From NCBI GenBank assembly GCA_033977485.1, contig CM066982.1, forward strand, positions 34,884,218-34,948,217: 64,000 bases of DNA, read 5' to 3'. Shown one piece after another: positions 31,503-42,753 of the stretch. Each line of letters opens with the position of its first letter. The stretch's first letter is position 1. The position numbers and the translations under genes were made by a program. The notes under the pieces were generated by a model. The model did no database searches. It was not told the DNA's origin and was given only the letters and a program-made list of their open reading frames with translations. This DNA is from Hydrangea macrophylla. Lineage: Eukaryota; Streptophyta; Magnoliopsida; Cornales; Hydrangeaceae.

Positions 31503-32976
31503 AACGCTCAAGTGCGTCTTCACTATGTTGTTGTATTCTTTCCTTCACTGCATTTTGTTTTGTTTTATTTCTTTTGTCTATCTATTTTTAGAATGTGACC
31601 TCGATTCTAATCTGATATTCCATTTTATCTATCTCCTGTAGGCTGTTCAACATGAGAGATGATGATGTCCACTCAATTGGGTCATGGGCTGATTCGGAAT
31701 ATCCTAACCCCCCTTGGACTGCCGATGAGATAGCATTCTATTTTGCTCCTTATCAAGGGCCAGGGGCAGAAGATGTCATTGACTTGTCCCAATGGTACAT
31801 CCTATACAACCTTGCTCTCCTCCAGATCAATCCTTTTGAGCACATGGAATTTCCTGAAGAAGAGGGAGAACCAGAGGGGTATGTTGTTTGGGAAGTCAAT
31901 GATTCTCTAATGTAACAATGGGAGAATGATTCTTTTTGTGCACTTGAGTTATTTGTTATTCCGGCTTCAATGCCACCTACCTGCTAGTGCACATGGTTCA
32001 ATCCTGCGAATAGTGAGGTTACTTCTTGGTCACATTTCTTGTTTTGTTTATTCCTTTCCATTAGTTCTTTCATTTGTTTTATTTAATTTCTTTCTTTCTT
32101 TTTGTTCTCTTTTGGTTTTCTTTGTCAGGGTTGTCACAATGAATCAAATGTTACAGCCACTGTTCCTTTCGCATCAATTGTTCCATGGATTTGGACCATA
32201 CATAAGGTCCCCGGGTACTCTGCTGTAAGAGGAAAGTCCGTTGCTAACTTACGCTCTGTTATCGCTATCTCCATCCGGATCACCTCCTGCATATGCGATC
32301 AATTCCTTGGAGAGTTCAGACTTGCTTAATGATGCCCTGGCTGATTTCTGACTGTTCTGGAAAAGGGAATCATCAGGTTTGGACTCCACACTCGAAACTT
32401 TGGCGGAGAAAGAAGTTGTAAAAGAAGATATTTTCATGCTTGAAAAGTAGTGCTTCACTTCAATTGTATTCTGTCATTTCATCTTTCTTTCATCAATTGA
32501 AGTGTATTCCTAGACAAAGTTTTATTAGTTTCAGTTTCTTTTAGTTTTTCTTTATCAATAAGGTTTTAAATACCATGTTCGGGGCAACAATGTTGCAATA
32601 TGGATGCTATTACAATGTTTTATCTATAAAAATTTGCAATTTTCTATGGTGATGATGCCTTTTTGGCTTACATGACCTGTCAATGAACTATTTTTATCAA
32701 AACTTTTTCAAAACCTCGAGCGCTTCAGCAGGCCTCAATCGATCGAAAGTTCGATCAATCAAACTTTTTTGATCGATTGAGACTTGTATTTAAACGAGGC
32801 GTCTTTCATACACCTGCTCAGTCTCTATCTCTCTCCCTCACACTCAATCGATCAGAGACAGAGGAGGCTCGCACAATTTTGGAACCCCTAGATACAACCA
32901 CACAAATTAAGGAGCGCCCGGTCCCTCTAATCATCATCATCATCCTCCTCATCTCTCCCTTCATGCGTATCTTGAG
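31503..32976 (+). other. Spacer of element A between integrase and the env-like ORF
   Basis: T-rich sequence containing the small frame at 31652-31915 and, at 32735-32790, several GATCGATTGA-like motifs. The segment at about 32800-32976 is the probable leader exon of the env-like ORF, ending in the donor GAG|GTAAGG. Confidence 0.5.
31652..31915 (+). CDS. Small hypothetical ORF of element A
   Basis: 87 codons from an ATG to TAA, acidic, with WADSEYPNPPWTADEIAFYF. It is the only clean frame between integrase and env-like ORF. I do not recognise a family, and in a decayed element it may be a chance survivor. Confidence 0.3.
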   Translation: MRDDDVHSIGSWADSEYPNPPWTADEIAFYFAPYQGPGAEDVIDLSQWYILYNLALLQINPFEHMEFPEEEGEPEGYVVWEVNDSLM

Positions 32977-33323
32977 GTAAGGTCCCGATACACCCCCTCG
33001 GCCTTTTTTTTTCATTTAAATTGTTTTGGGGTGTCCCCATGGTTTTTAAACCATTTAAATGGTATTTTTGTTGGCTTTTGTCTATTTACGGTTCGTTTCT
33101 GTCTCTATTCTTGTTGCTGTTACTTCGCCGTGTTCGATCGATCGAACTGGGCTCGAGCGATCGAACCCAGTATCTTTTCAATCGATCGAACTCGGCTTGA
33201 GCGATCAAACCTAGGATCTTTTCAATCGATCGAACATACTTCGATCGATCGAAGTGTAGCAGTTTTTTTTTTTTTCTGTTTTCATTATTTTAATGTATTT
33301 TCTGTATGTTTCTCCCATTTTAG
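32977..33323 (+). other. Putative leader intron of the env-like ORF (element A)
   Basis: Strong donor GAG|GTAAGG at 32974-32982 and a long T-rich tract ending CATTTTAG|G at 33323 mark a 347-nt intron that ends 9 bp before the ATG of the env-like ORF. It contains the densest CGATCGATCG cluster of the internal region (33133-33258). Splicing of the third ORF would parallel the way retroviruses express env; predicted only. Confidence 0.5.
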
Positions 33324-33332
33324 GACTTTACA

Positions 33333-34878
33333 ATGAACCCTATCACAGGGTACCACAAGTCCAAGCCGCTTGACCTCACTATACCAGACCCCATACCAGA
33401 TCACAGGCTCAAAAATGAGAAGGAGCGTGTTTGGTTTACGAGATTCTTTTAATCTAGGAAGGTTATGTTGGAGCGGCCACTGGAGTGTCTTTGGCTTTCA
33501 GCTCCGTGGTTCTTAGGATGGATTAGAGACCATCCATTATGGTACAATATGTTGATCCAAACCAAGGCGATCAACATCCACTGGGTTCGTGTAGCCTGTT
33601 CCTCTATGATCAAGGATCCCGCGGCCCCGTTCACATACAGATCATTCTTCCGCAGGCGTGAGATCCTATTCAGCTCTGCCACTGTTTCAGCTGCTCTGCG
33701 GGTACCTGAGGTACCAGATTATTTCTATCCTCTCCTACTAGGAGCCCCAGAGATGCCTCCAACCACCATTATTTTATTTCTATCCTCGCCTACTAGGAGC
33801 CCCAGAGATGCCTCCGACCACCATTACCCGTGAGCTTACAGGTGGCTCCGTTCAGTTCTGGAACGGTGTATCTCTCATCGAGGATAAGCTTCTCCCTGAG
33901 AACTGTCACCTCCTCCATCTGACCCTGATGAACTGTATTTTTATGACATCTTATCACGAGAAGTTCACCGCGCGGTATGCCCATGCTCTGTATGCTATTG
34001 GGACAGGACAACGAATCTGTCTGTCTCGCCTTTATATTGACTTCCTTGTTCAGCCTATGCGGTACATTGCCGCCAAGCACCATCTGAAGGGCGCTTGGCC
34101 TATACATTGGGTCATTGAGCAGGCTGGACTAGTTCTATTGGCCATAGATTCGATTCTTCAAGTCTCTAGTTGATTTGGTGAGGCGGCGGCCCGCCGTTCT
34201 GATGCTCAAAAGAAGAGAAAAGCAAAGGGTAAGGCGAAGGTAGGGGCAAAGAGGAAGAGGGGTGGAGGCGCCAATATAGAGGGTACAGCTTCTGGGATAC
34301 CCACAGAGGTTGAGGAGCTAGATTCTGACGACGAGGTCGATCCTCGTATTGAGGTTGCACAGTTTGCGCTGAGATAATGGTCTCAGGCTCCCGCACAGGG
34401 AGAGTCTTCTTCATCTGTGCCTCTCCCTACTATTTATGAGTTGCTATTAAAGGAAAGAGAGGCCCAGATCAGACTCTAGGGCAAGATGGATCGCATGACA
34501 ACTCTTCTTGAGGCTATACTGATTCAGATAGGGGTTGACCAGTCTTTACATACACCTCCACCACCCACTACTGGTCCTTCATCCTCCACTCCTCAGGTTG
34601 ATCGTTCTGCTCTATCTACATCGGCAGCTCCATCTATTCCTGTTCCTACTCCTTCCATCCCATCTACTGATCCCTCTACTCCATCTACATCGACGGCACC
34701 GCCTGCTTCTGAGACACCACTTCCACAACCTCCAGTCGTGACTGATCCATTATTATCTACACCAGCTGCTCCGATTGCAAGTGACCCGGCGATGGCTACT
34801 ACTGTTGCTGAGGGTGGAGAGGGGGATGTTCCAGATGTGCTTATTGAGATCTTATCCGACGTCGTCGATGATGTATAG
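33333..34878 (+). pseudogene. Env-like third ORF of element A
   Basis: Starts at ATG 33333, stops at 33450, continues in frame to a 55-bp duplication (33721-33830) that shifts the frame, then continues in the new frame with stops at 34171, 34374 and 34477 to 34878. It occupies the position of the Athila env-like ORF. The part FRRREILFSSATVSAALRVP and, later, QPMRYIAAKHHLKGAWPIHW resemble the plant-transposon domain common there. A lysine-rich stretch (about 34200-34260) and a proline/serine/threonine-rich tail follow. No clear signal peptide or membrane segment is seen. Relation to envelope proteins is by position only. Confidence 0.6.
33721..33830 (+). repeat. 55-bp tandem duplication in the env-like ORF
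   Basis: ATTTCTATCCTC starts at 33721 and again at 33776, with the following CTACTAGGAGCCCCAGAGAT repeated. Only about two bases differ, so it is late. 55 is not a multiple of three and breaks the frame. Confidence 0.9.
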
Positions 34879-36838
34879 ATTCAGTGTTTGTGGCTGATAG
34901 GTTATTTTGGTTGGTTATGACTGTATTCTGTTCTCTCTCTTATTTTTCTTGTGGTTTGGTTAGTTTGGACATGTTGGACTTTTGTTTTTATGGATTTTAT
35001 AATCACTGTTTATGTATGGATCCCATATTCTATCTTTCATATTCTATTTGATCTTTCCTGCTTGGAGTTTGTATGCTTTCTATACAGATTGTTACGTTTG
35101 CGGTTAGTATGATGCTTTATCAGGTGATATCTCTCTACCTTTTTTTTTAAATCACCTTCTGAGGACATTGCAATTTTCAGTTGGGGGTGGGCTGTAGATA
35201 GATAATCACCTGTGCATATCTCATATTTATACTTAGCAATCTGGATCACTTTATTGTACATGTCATACAATCTCAATTAGAAGTTTGAAAAAAAAAAGAT
35301 TTTCAAACTATTAAGTAAGTTTTAAATTGAATTGATAGAATAATTTGGAATATTCATTTCTATTTAGCTGTTATCAAGCAATGACACAACCATTTTATTC
35401 TCATCTTTTTATGATTTAAATTCACGCATTTTTCTAATTAATTCGCTAGGATGATTGCATGTGTTAACCATTCTTGTATCCAAACTCCTTATGCACATGT
35501 TAATAGCTATGTAGAAAACCTAAAATAAGAGTTAAGATGACTTTTGTACTCTAAGGAGGTGTAGTGGAAACTAGTTACCCTTAGTGAGCTTTTGAATCCA
35601 AACTTTAGTTCTGAGGGAGTTAGCACATTAAATTCGAATCGTTTTCTTGAATATACGTATTAAATTCGTTGAAGAGTCTCTAATTCTTTATTTTGACTAT
35701 TTATTAGAGGAGAACGTTCAGGATTTACCAACTAAACTCAACGAAAACTGAAGTGCTAAAATTAAGAAGTTGAGAAAATGATTTAAGCCATCGTAAATAC
35801 TGCCAAATCTATAATGAAATCCTAAATCCCTAATCTTATACTTTGACCTCAATTACACCCCATTGCACATCCAATGAGATTAAATTGTTGAAGTATGTTA
35901 TGGGGAGGGAGTAGTTGTGGGAGGGGTTGCATAAAAAAGAATCTATGAGAATAGAGGATGGTCGGAATGAAGTGAAGAAGAAATTACTACACTCAATCAC
36001 ATGCTAAAGATGTGCAATTTCTTACCTTTTCATTTCTACCCTACTATATAAAATTATACTAAAAAGTCAAAGCCTTAGTGATTTTTAACGACTTAGTTTG
36101 AACATGAACGTGTAATTTGAGTTATCCACGGTATTTTGCTCCTCTAGTAAGTAGTATTCCTTTCATGAGACTATACACTCTAAATGTTCGTCCTTTATTT
36201 AGTCAGGCGTGGAAGCATTAGTAACCACAACATTACTCATATCAAAGCTTTCACACCATGAGCGATCATTATTAAACAAGCTTCTGAGAGATGTTCATTT
36301 TCGAGTGTAAACCCATGTGAGAATTGAGTTGAAACTACAAGCTCTAAAGGTATAATAGTTGAAACAACTCTACAATAAGGTTTAATGTATAGCTGTTAAC
36401 TTCACACACACACGGATACATGGATGTGATGCATATGTTATTCTTTCCAGGTGACATGAGGAACATGTGTATTTCTTTCATGGTTTGAATGAGGATGATA
36501 TGTTTTGTAGAGCTAAATTAATAGTTGAATAGAAGAGAGTGTTTACAAGTTATTCTATATCTTTTTGATCTTAAAATCAAAGAATTTTGTGGGTATATTC
36601 ATTACAAACCTTCACGAGACAACACTCGTCCACTAGGGGGAACCTAGGGGTTTAATGGCTTGTTGCATTTGCTAAATGCAACCGCTATTCCTGCGAAAGT
36701 GAGTTAGGTAGTTTCTTTTTATTTAGATTAGTTTGCTTTAGTTTTAATTTTTTTTTATTCTAATCATTGTAGTATTAGTTTAGCTTGTCTTATTTTCGCT
36801 TTATTGCTAGGGACTAGCAAATCGCTAGTTGGGGGTTG
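34879..36838 (+). other. Long 3' untranslated region of element A
   Basis: Nearly 2 kb without a gene. GAGGACATTGCAATTTTCAG and TTGGGGGTGGG near 35160-35190 are typical of the sequence just after the third ORF in Athila elements. The end TTGGGGGTTG (36829-36838) directly before the LTR is the probable polypurine tract. A related sequence lies reversed at 41640-42660. Confidence 0.7.
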
Positions 36839-38443
36839 TGACAAGCGGGGGTATTTGTAAAATACAACCGCACTAAAAGAAGAAAATACACTAAATTAGT
36901 TTACAATTCCCTTATTTATCTGCAATTTGAATCACAATGCCAGTTTTTACACAATATGATTAATCTATGATAAGTGATATTATTTTAGTGGTTATTTGTG
37001 CAAGTTACTGTTGCTGTGTGAACAATTGAATAAGCAAGATAAAAGGAAGTGCTTGGTTTCAATGAACACAATTCAAACATGAAAAGAGAGTTTCGAGCGA
37101 TCGAAGAGGTCTCGAGCGATCAAGGTTTCGATCTATCGAATGCAGTTCAAGCGCTCTAAGATCCCAGAAGTTCAATCGATCGAGATATGTTCGATCGATC
37201 GAACATGGCTTTTATCAGAAATAACGCGCACGCAATAGAGAAAGAGTTTTAACCCTAGCATTAGGTTATTGTATATATAGTCGTATTCATATAGGGAGAA
37301 GAGAGTTTTCTTCTTGTTTTGTAGGTTTTATCACAGATTGGCATTATTTGGTTTGATTTCTCGTAGTTTAATACAAGTTCATCTTTCCAGGTTACTTCGT
37401 ATTGCTTTACTTATATTCTGCTCGTTGTTTATTATAGTTCAATCTGTTAAACTATTAGTTTTGCATGTTAGAGAAGTTTACACCCTTAGTTTTCATAGTT
37501 TTCATGTTTAAATCACAACCAAACGACACCTTAATGGATTTTTATGTTAAAAACGCATCTGTGACACTCTAGACCATGTCTGATTAGTCCCCAGGTTGGG
37601 AAATCGGGATGAAAATGTGATTTCAAGCCTCTGTCATGCATTAGAATAATTCCTGTGTTCGATCGATCGAAGTTAGTTTGATCGATCGAGACAGAGATAC
37701 AGTCAATCAATCGGAGACATTTCGATTGATCGAGTGATGAAGATGTTCGATCGATCAAGAGTGCGTCGATCGATCGAAACCTCTGATTCTTGAGAACATC
37801 CAATACAGTATTCCTGGACTTTCTAATTCACAGATTTGTTATCAAACTGTCCCCAAATGCTCAGTTTGTCAAAACACTCTCTAAACTTAAAGCCTTAAAG
37901 CATTTTTCTTCAATATCTTTTGCAAACCACTCTCAATGCTAACACCATTGTGGGTGCCAGTCTTAACTATTGTTTTAAACCGCTTTCATGTATTTCAAAC
38001 TTAATTTGGATGATATAGTCCCGGTCATGAAAGGGCCATGGATTATCTATCTTTAGAAAAATACGAAATATTTTAGAAGATGTACTCCAATGAGCTTTAA
38101 TGCAATTGCATGGTAGATGGCTAAGCCACTGTGGATTTGCGTGATCCCAACACTTCTCTTTTACTAAGAAAACCAGTTTTAAAATATCGCTTTAGTTAAC
38201 TAGTTAGTCATCAGTTTAAAGTAATTTAGTTGCTTCTAATTTTAATAGTTGTTAATCGTAGAACTCCGTGTTCTATAGTCTCCTTAAGCATTAAATTTTC
38301 TTTTTCTTTTTAGAGTTTAATCTAGGTAATTAATTTTCAACCTTCCCTGTGGGATCGATCTGGACTTCCAGTACTATATTACTTGCACGATTACCTACAC
38401 TTGGGTATAGCACACAAGAGCACACAGAAATATTCTCATGTCA
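36839..38443 (+). repeat. Right (3') LTR of element A
   Basis: 1605 bp, begins TGACAAGCGGGG and ends CATGTCA. It pairs with 3484-5129 with many substitutions and a roughly 41-bp deletion, which shows the element is not young. ATAAG follows at 38444-38448. Confidence 0.93.
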
Positions 38444-39019
38444 ATAAGCTTTGGGAATTGTATGTGGGTAGATGCTTGGTCATGATATATTCTTAAAAGC
38501 CAGTGAGCCGTTCACATGTTCTTAAAAGGTGGTGAGATGGACCAAGTAGTTCTAAGATAGACCAGGAGATGCATGATATGTTCTTAAAAGCCGGTGAGTT
38601 ATTAATATATTCTTAAAAGGCGGTGAGCTGAGATTACTGGTAGACATCGCTAAGTCGTGGCAATAGATCGATATGCCGTGTCAAAATGTTGAGTCCCTTT
38701 GTACGGTGAGTTGCGAATATGTTATTAAAAGCTGGGGATGGATTAACGTGGAGTTCATAACATATGGTGGCTATGAATATATTCCTAAAAGCAGTGGTTA
38801 GAATAATGGTATATCCATAGAGTCAGCGAATGAGTATGTTCATTCAGTCAAGGGTATGTTGGTTATTAGTCTTAGGATAACAAGGCGATAATGGTTGGTG
38901 AACGACGCTCAAATAAAGAGAGATACACCTATTAGAACTTAACTTTTTCTTTTTATAAATTATTTTACTTCAGACAACTGGTACCTCGTTAGTTTGCTCT
39001 TCACTCAACTTTCAGTAAA
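38444..39019. other. Flanking DNA right of element A
   Basis: Continues the sequence interrupted by A. Between about 38480 and 38790 the motif TTCTTAAAAGCCGGTGAG recurs about five times in diverged form at irregular spacing. No gene seen. Confidence 0.45.
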
Positions 39020-39872
39020 CTGACGGCCTTTAATGCCTAGACATTCCTCATCCAGACTATCTTGTTCCTAATACTGTAGGTGATGAGTCCTACAACGGAG
39101 GTTACTACTCAGAGAGGGTGTACATAGAAGATAGGCCCATTGATGCAAGCACAAGCACAATTAGTGCACTCTCACACACAATCAATTATGAAGTTCGAGT
39201 CCCAAGTGGGATAAATAGCTAATACAATGAGCCATAGAAACAAAGGTAAGCTGTCTAGTCAAACTATACAAAACCCTAAGGGACAATACGAGAATGGGGG
39301 TTCGAGTGAGCAAGTAAATGCCGTCTCGACTTGGATGGCTATTCGAGAAGAGAAAGTTGTTGAAATTCCGAACGAGAGTGAGAAGAAGGGGAACATTAAT
39401 TTGAATAAAGAAAAGGGTGAGGACAAGAGTCAAATTAGTAAAGAGAACGAACCAACCTCAACTAATCATGTTCCAAAACTGCCCTTTCCACCAAACGTTG
39501 AGAAACCGTCGCAGTTTTCAGAGAAAGGGTTGAAAGTCAAAGATATACTTGAGGTGTTTAAACAAGTTAAAATTAATATTCAATTCTTCGATTTGATAAA
39601 ACAAATTCCCACTTGTGCTAAATGTCTTAAAGACCTATGCACTCAAAAGCGCAAATTACGTAGTCATATTCCGAAAAAGGTCTTCCTCACTGAAAAAGTA
39701 AGTTCGATCTTCCATCACGCTCCTCCAAAGTATAAGGATCCCAGTATACCAACGATCTCATATGTATCATAGGTGACACTGTCATTCATCGGGCTCTCCT
39801 TGACTTAGGGGCAAGTGGTAATCTCTTACCTTACACCGTCTACAAATAATTAGGTCTAGGTGAACTTAAACC
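39020..39872 (+). pseudogene. Athila gag/protease fragment (H)
   Basis: The frame at 39227-39772 ends in VFKQVKINIQFFDLIKQIPT and CAKCLKDLCT, homologous to 27730-27820 of element A. Beyond the stop it continues, with frame changes, into DLGASGNLLPYTVYK (near 39800) of the protease and breaks off at about 39872. It is a piece of another, diverged Athila element without RT or integrase. The left border is approximate. Confidence 0.75.
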
Positions 39873-40190
39873 CACGACCGCTACCAGAATACATCCTATA
39901 AGTCTTGTACAGTATAGATCTGGTCCATCTGAGTTCCGTACTATTACTACCGATCATAGCCAAACTACTCGCAAGAAGCATGTCGCTTGCCTGCTGACAC
40001 TGGAATCTAATCATCAGTCGTCCTGGTATCGAAAATACAATCATGTTAGTAGGGCAGTCCAAATTGGCATTGTACTTAGTCAACCAATCCATCCCTAGAA
40101 TAAGGTCAATTGCTAACATTGACAGATCTACCAAATCTGTTGGAAGATTCCTGATCTTGTCAGAATCAAGATAAAAAGTATGCTTTAGTT
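39873..40190 (-). pseudogene. Chromovirus-type gypsy protease fragment
   Basis: The minus-strand frame contains LPTDLVDLSMLAIDLILGMD followed by WLTKYNANLDC, the block in the middle of retropepsins of chromovirus-type Ty3/gypsy elements (usually FDVILGMDWL). No neighbouring domain remains. It starts exactly where the Athila fragment H ends, so this is a junction of two broken elements. Confidence 0.72.
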
Positions 40191-41639
40191 TCAAAGATTT
40201 GCAGTGTGGAAGTAAAGGTCGAACCCACAGAGATTGAAAAACTAAAGCACTTTAATTTTAAAACCTAAACCTAGTTAATTAAGAAAAATAGAATTTGGAT
40301 TTTGATTTTAATTAAACTAAGAACAATGAAAATAAATCTAAACCATGAAAGCGTTTAAAAGTTGTTTTAATAAATATGTGTATGGAACGTAGGATTGCAA
40401 ATCCACCACTAGCTTCATAATAAGGGTATTTATGCATTCAATTAGCTTATTACATTGGATGATAATGGAGAATCGTAGCTACAAGCCCAGTTCCTTCGTC
40501 AAGAAGATAACTATGATTCAAGCACCAACATAATTCATCTTCGGTTGGCACGGATTGTCTCACACTAAACTAGGGTTGCGTCACAATCCGTCTTTTTCCT
40601 AGGCATGAACTATTCAGCTACTTGATATCATAATTCAAATAAGCACCATTACATATAAATAATCCATAAAAGCACAGAAAATATAGATCATTGAGCACAT
40701 CACATTCAAAATAGATCTAAGACAAGAATATACTTTAAAAGTAATGATTTAATTGATAGAAGTACGATTTTATTATAAAAAATCCTCTAAACATGTAATC
40801 ATCATCCATACATAATAAAACTAAAAGAAAAACATAAATAACACCCTATTACTTGGTTAGGGTTTCATTGAAACCCTACATATTGGTCTAAGTGGCCATA
40901 GAATTGAAGATTAGCAAGATGTTTGATGGAGGAGGCCATGGGAATCCTTGGTCTTCTTCTTCTTCTCCTTGTTTTTCCCTCTTCAATGGCTGAAGTTTTT
41001 TGTTGTATATGGATGTGTATATTATTGTTTATATGTTGTGTAATGATGTGTGACCCTAAATTTGATTTAAAATATGATTTATATAGATTTTGGAAGAATT
41101 TAGGAAGCTTTCCTAAGCCAAATCGCACTGAAACTGCTATATTTACGTTTCTGGACGTCATATGCATAAACCACCTTTGATGGGCATTCTAATTTGATGA
41201 AATACGCATTTTTGGTTTTTTCACATGTCGTTCGCCCAGTCCGCTCGCGCGAGGTAGTTTTCACTACACTGCGCACCGATCGTAGAATTGCGATAACTTT
41301 TTGTTCGGACCTTGGATTGACTAATCGTTTGTGGCCACGTGTCCGTAACTAGAAGATTTACATTTTATCTCTGGAGAAATTTCTCAAGTCTGAAGTATTC
41401 CTTATCAAAAATGTAGTTTACCGAGGTTGCTACTACATTCAACTTTCACCGGAATCACCATTTGAGCCCAGAATGACTTCCAAAGCCACTAATCATTGAA
41501 TTTTAGTGCATTTTCGAGTTAAGCTTCAAAACCTACCAAAATTTAGAATACTTATTAAAAAACAACTAATAATTAAAAAAAAAAGGGCTAATAAAGCATA
41601 ACTTCAGGACTATAAACGGCAACTATTCGTCGCCAATCA
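40187..41639 (-). repeat. LTR of a reversed Athila-like element (F)
   Basis: On the minus strand a polypurine-like GTTTGGGGGTG is followed by TGATTGGCGACGAATAG, as in element A (TTGGGGGTTG then TGACAAG). The lower end on the minus strand has CTCTGTGGGTTCGACC, a sequence common near the 3' ends of Athila-type LTRs (compare GGGATCGACCTGGACTTCC in A). No partner LTR is in the window, so borders are uncertain. Within it I see no gene; the frames at 40865-41180 have no domain. Confidence 0.5.
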
Positions 41640-42753
41640 CACCCCCAAACCTATACTTTGCTAGCCCTCGAGCAAAGAAAAATATAAAAAATAAATGCTA
41701 CTATACTTTAAAATCCTAACTTACAATCACAGGCAACGGGATTGCATTTAGCATATGCAACAAGCCTTTTAAACCCCTAGGTGTCCCTCGTAGGACGAGT
41801 GAAGTCTTGTGAGGGTTCTCGTCAACAAGTCACCCACAACCATCTTTATTAACTTATAAAAAGAAAATTTTAACTTACAATAAGAAAATTTTGTTTAAAT
41901 TTTCAACATTCAAAAAATTTTATTAAAAAGGAAAACAATGATATTCAATACTCCTTATCATAAAACGATGATTTCAAATAGAATAACGAACAAGAAGAAA
42001 CGGAATCAAACGTCCACCTATGTAATAAAAAACATTCCCAAGCACATGCATCATATAAATCAATAGAGTTTATCATAGAATTGCATGTGTGTGATGTGGT
42101 AGTCAAATGAACACGCGTATGCCATGAACATGGAATATAACTCGGATAACCATCCAACTATGCTTTGACTATGAATGTCACGTCATTAATTACACTCTCC
42201 AATGAAACACTCAGAAATAGGTGTAGTCTCTCTAATATATGGGAGCAAAGAAAATATATTTTCAAAACGAGAAATGCTCACATATGACTCGTAAAAGACG
42301 CATGACACGAAAGAATAGTAGTCTCATGGATAGGACGCCAACAGTCAAGAAAAATTAATCATTACCATGTTTCAATCCCCCTCCCATTGTTTACATATCC
42401 AAACCACGTTTTCGAGGATCAAATAGGACTTTTCAAATGTTGTAACGTAGCTCAGGCAATGCAAAAGGATAGAAATGATTTATCAAGTAATCTTTAGAAT
42501 GGCATTGTAAGGCATGTTCGATTTCTTTCATTCATTCTTCTACCAACTTTCATCTTTTCATTCTCTTCTTTTCATATTTTTTAATTTCTTTCCTCTTCTT
42601 TTTTTTCTTTTCTTCTTTCAACTTTTTTTCTTTCTTTTTTTTTCAACCACTTTTTTTTCTCTTCGTTGCTTTTGAAACGAATATTCACCGAATCTCAAGG
42701 CAACTACCCCAAACATCATCTTGTTTTCTTCTTCTTCTCAATCGACACATCGC
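41640..42753 (-). other. 3' untranslated region of element F
   Basis: Read on the minus strand, 41740-41830 matches 36600-36700 of element A (CCTAGGGGTTTAA then GGCTTGTTGCAT and GCTAAATGCAA). At 42530-42660 it is an almost pure pyrimidine tract on the + strand. It is cut by LTR fragment E at 42754. Confidence 0.55.

Larger units (their letters stand above)
3484..38443 (+). mobile_element. Athila-type Ty3/gypsy retrotransposon A, degenerate, interrupted by element B
   Basis: The order LTR, tRNA-Asp primer-binding site, gag, protease, RT/RNase H, integrase, env-like ORF, long 3' UTR, LTR is that of the Athila lineage of plant Ty3/gypsy elements. ATAAG duplications bound it. Its gag is split at 6172/26874 by the 20.7 kb element B, so its own length is about 14.3 kb. 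Every coding domain carries stops or frameshifts, so it is not autonomous now. The unusual CGATCGATCG motif recurs in its LTRs and in the env leader. Confidence 0.92.

Noticed and set aside
40865..41180. Hydrophobic frames on both strands (85-100 codons)
   Set aside because: Lie in the presumed LTR of F; composition-driven, no recognisable domain.
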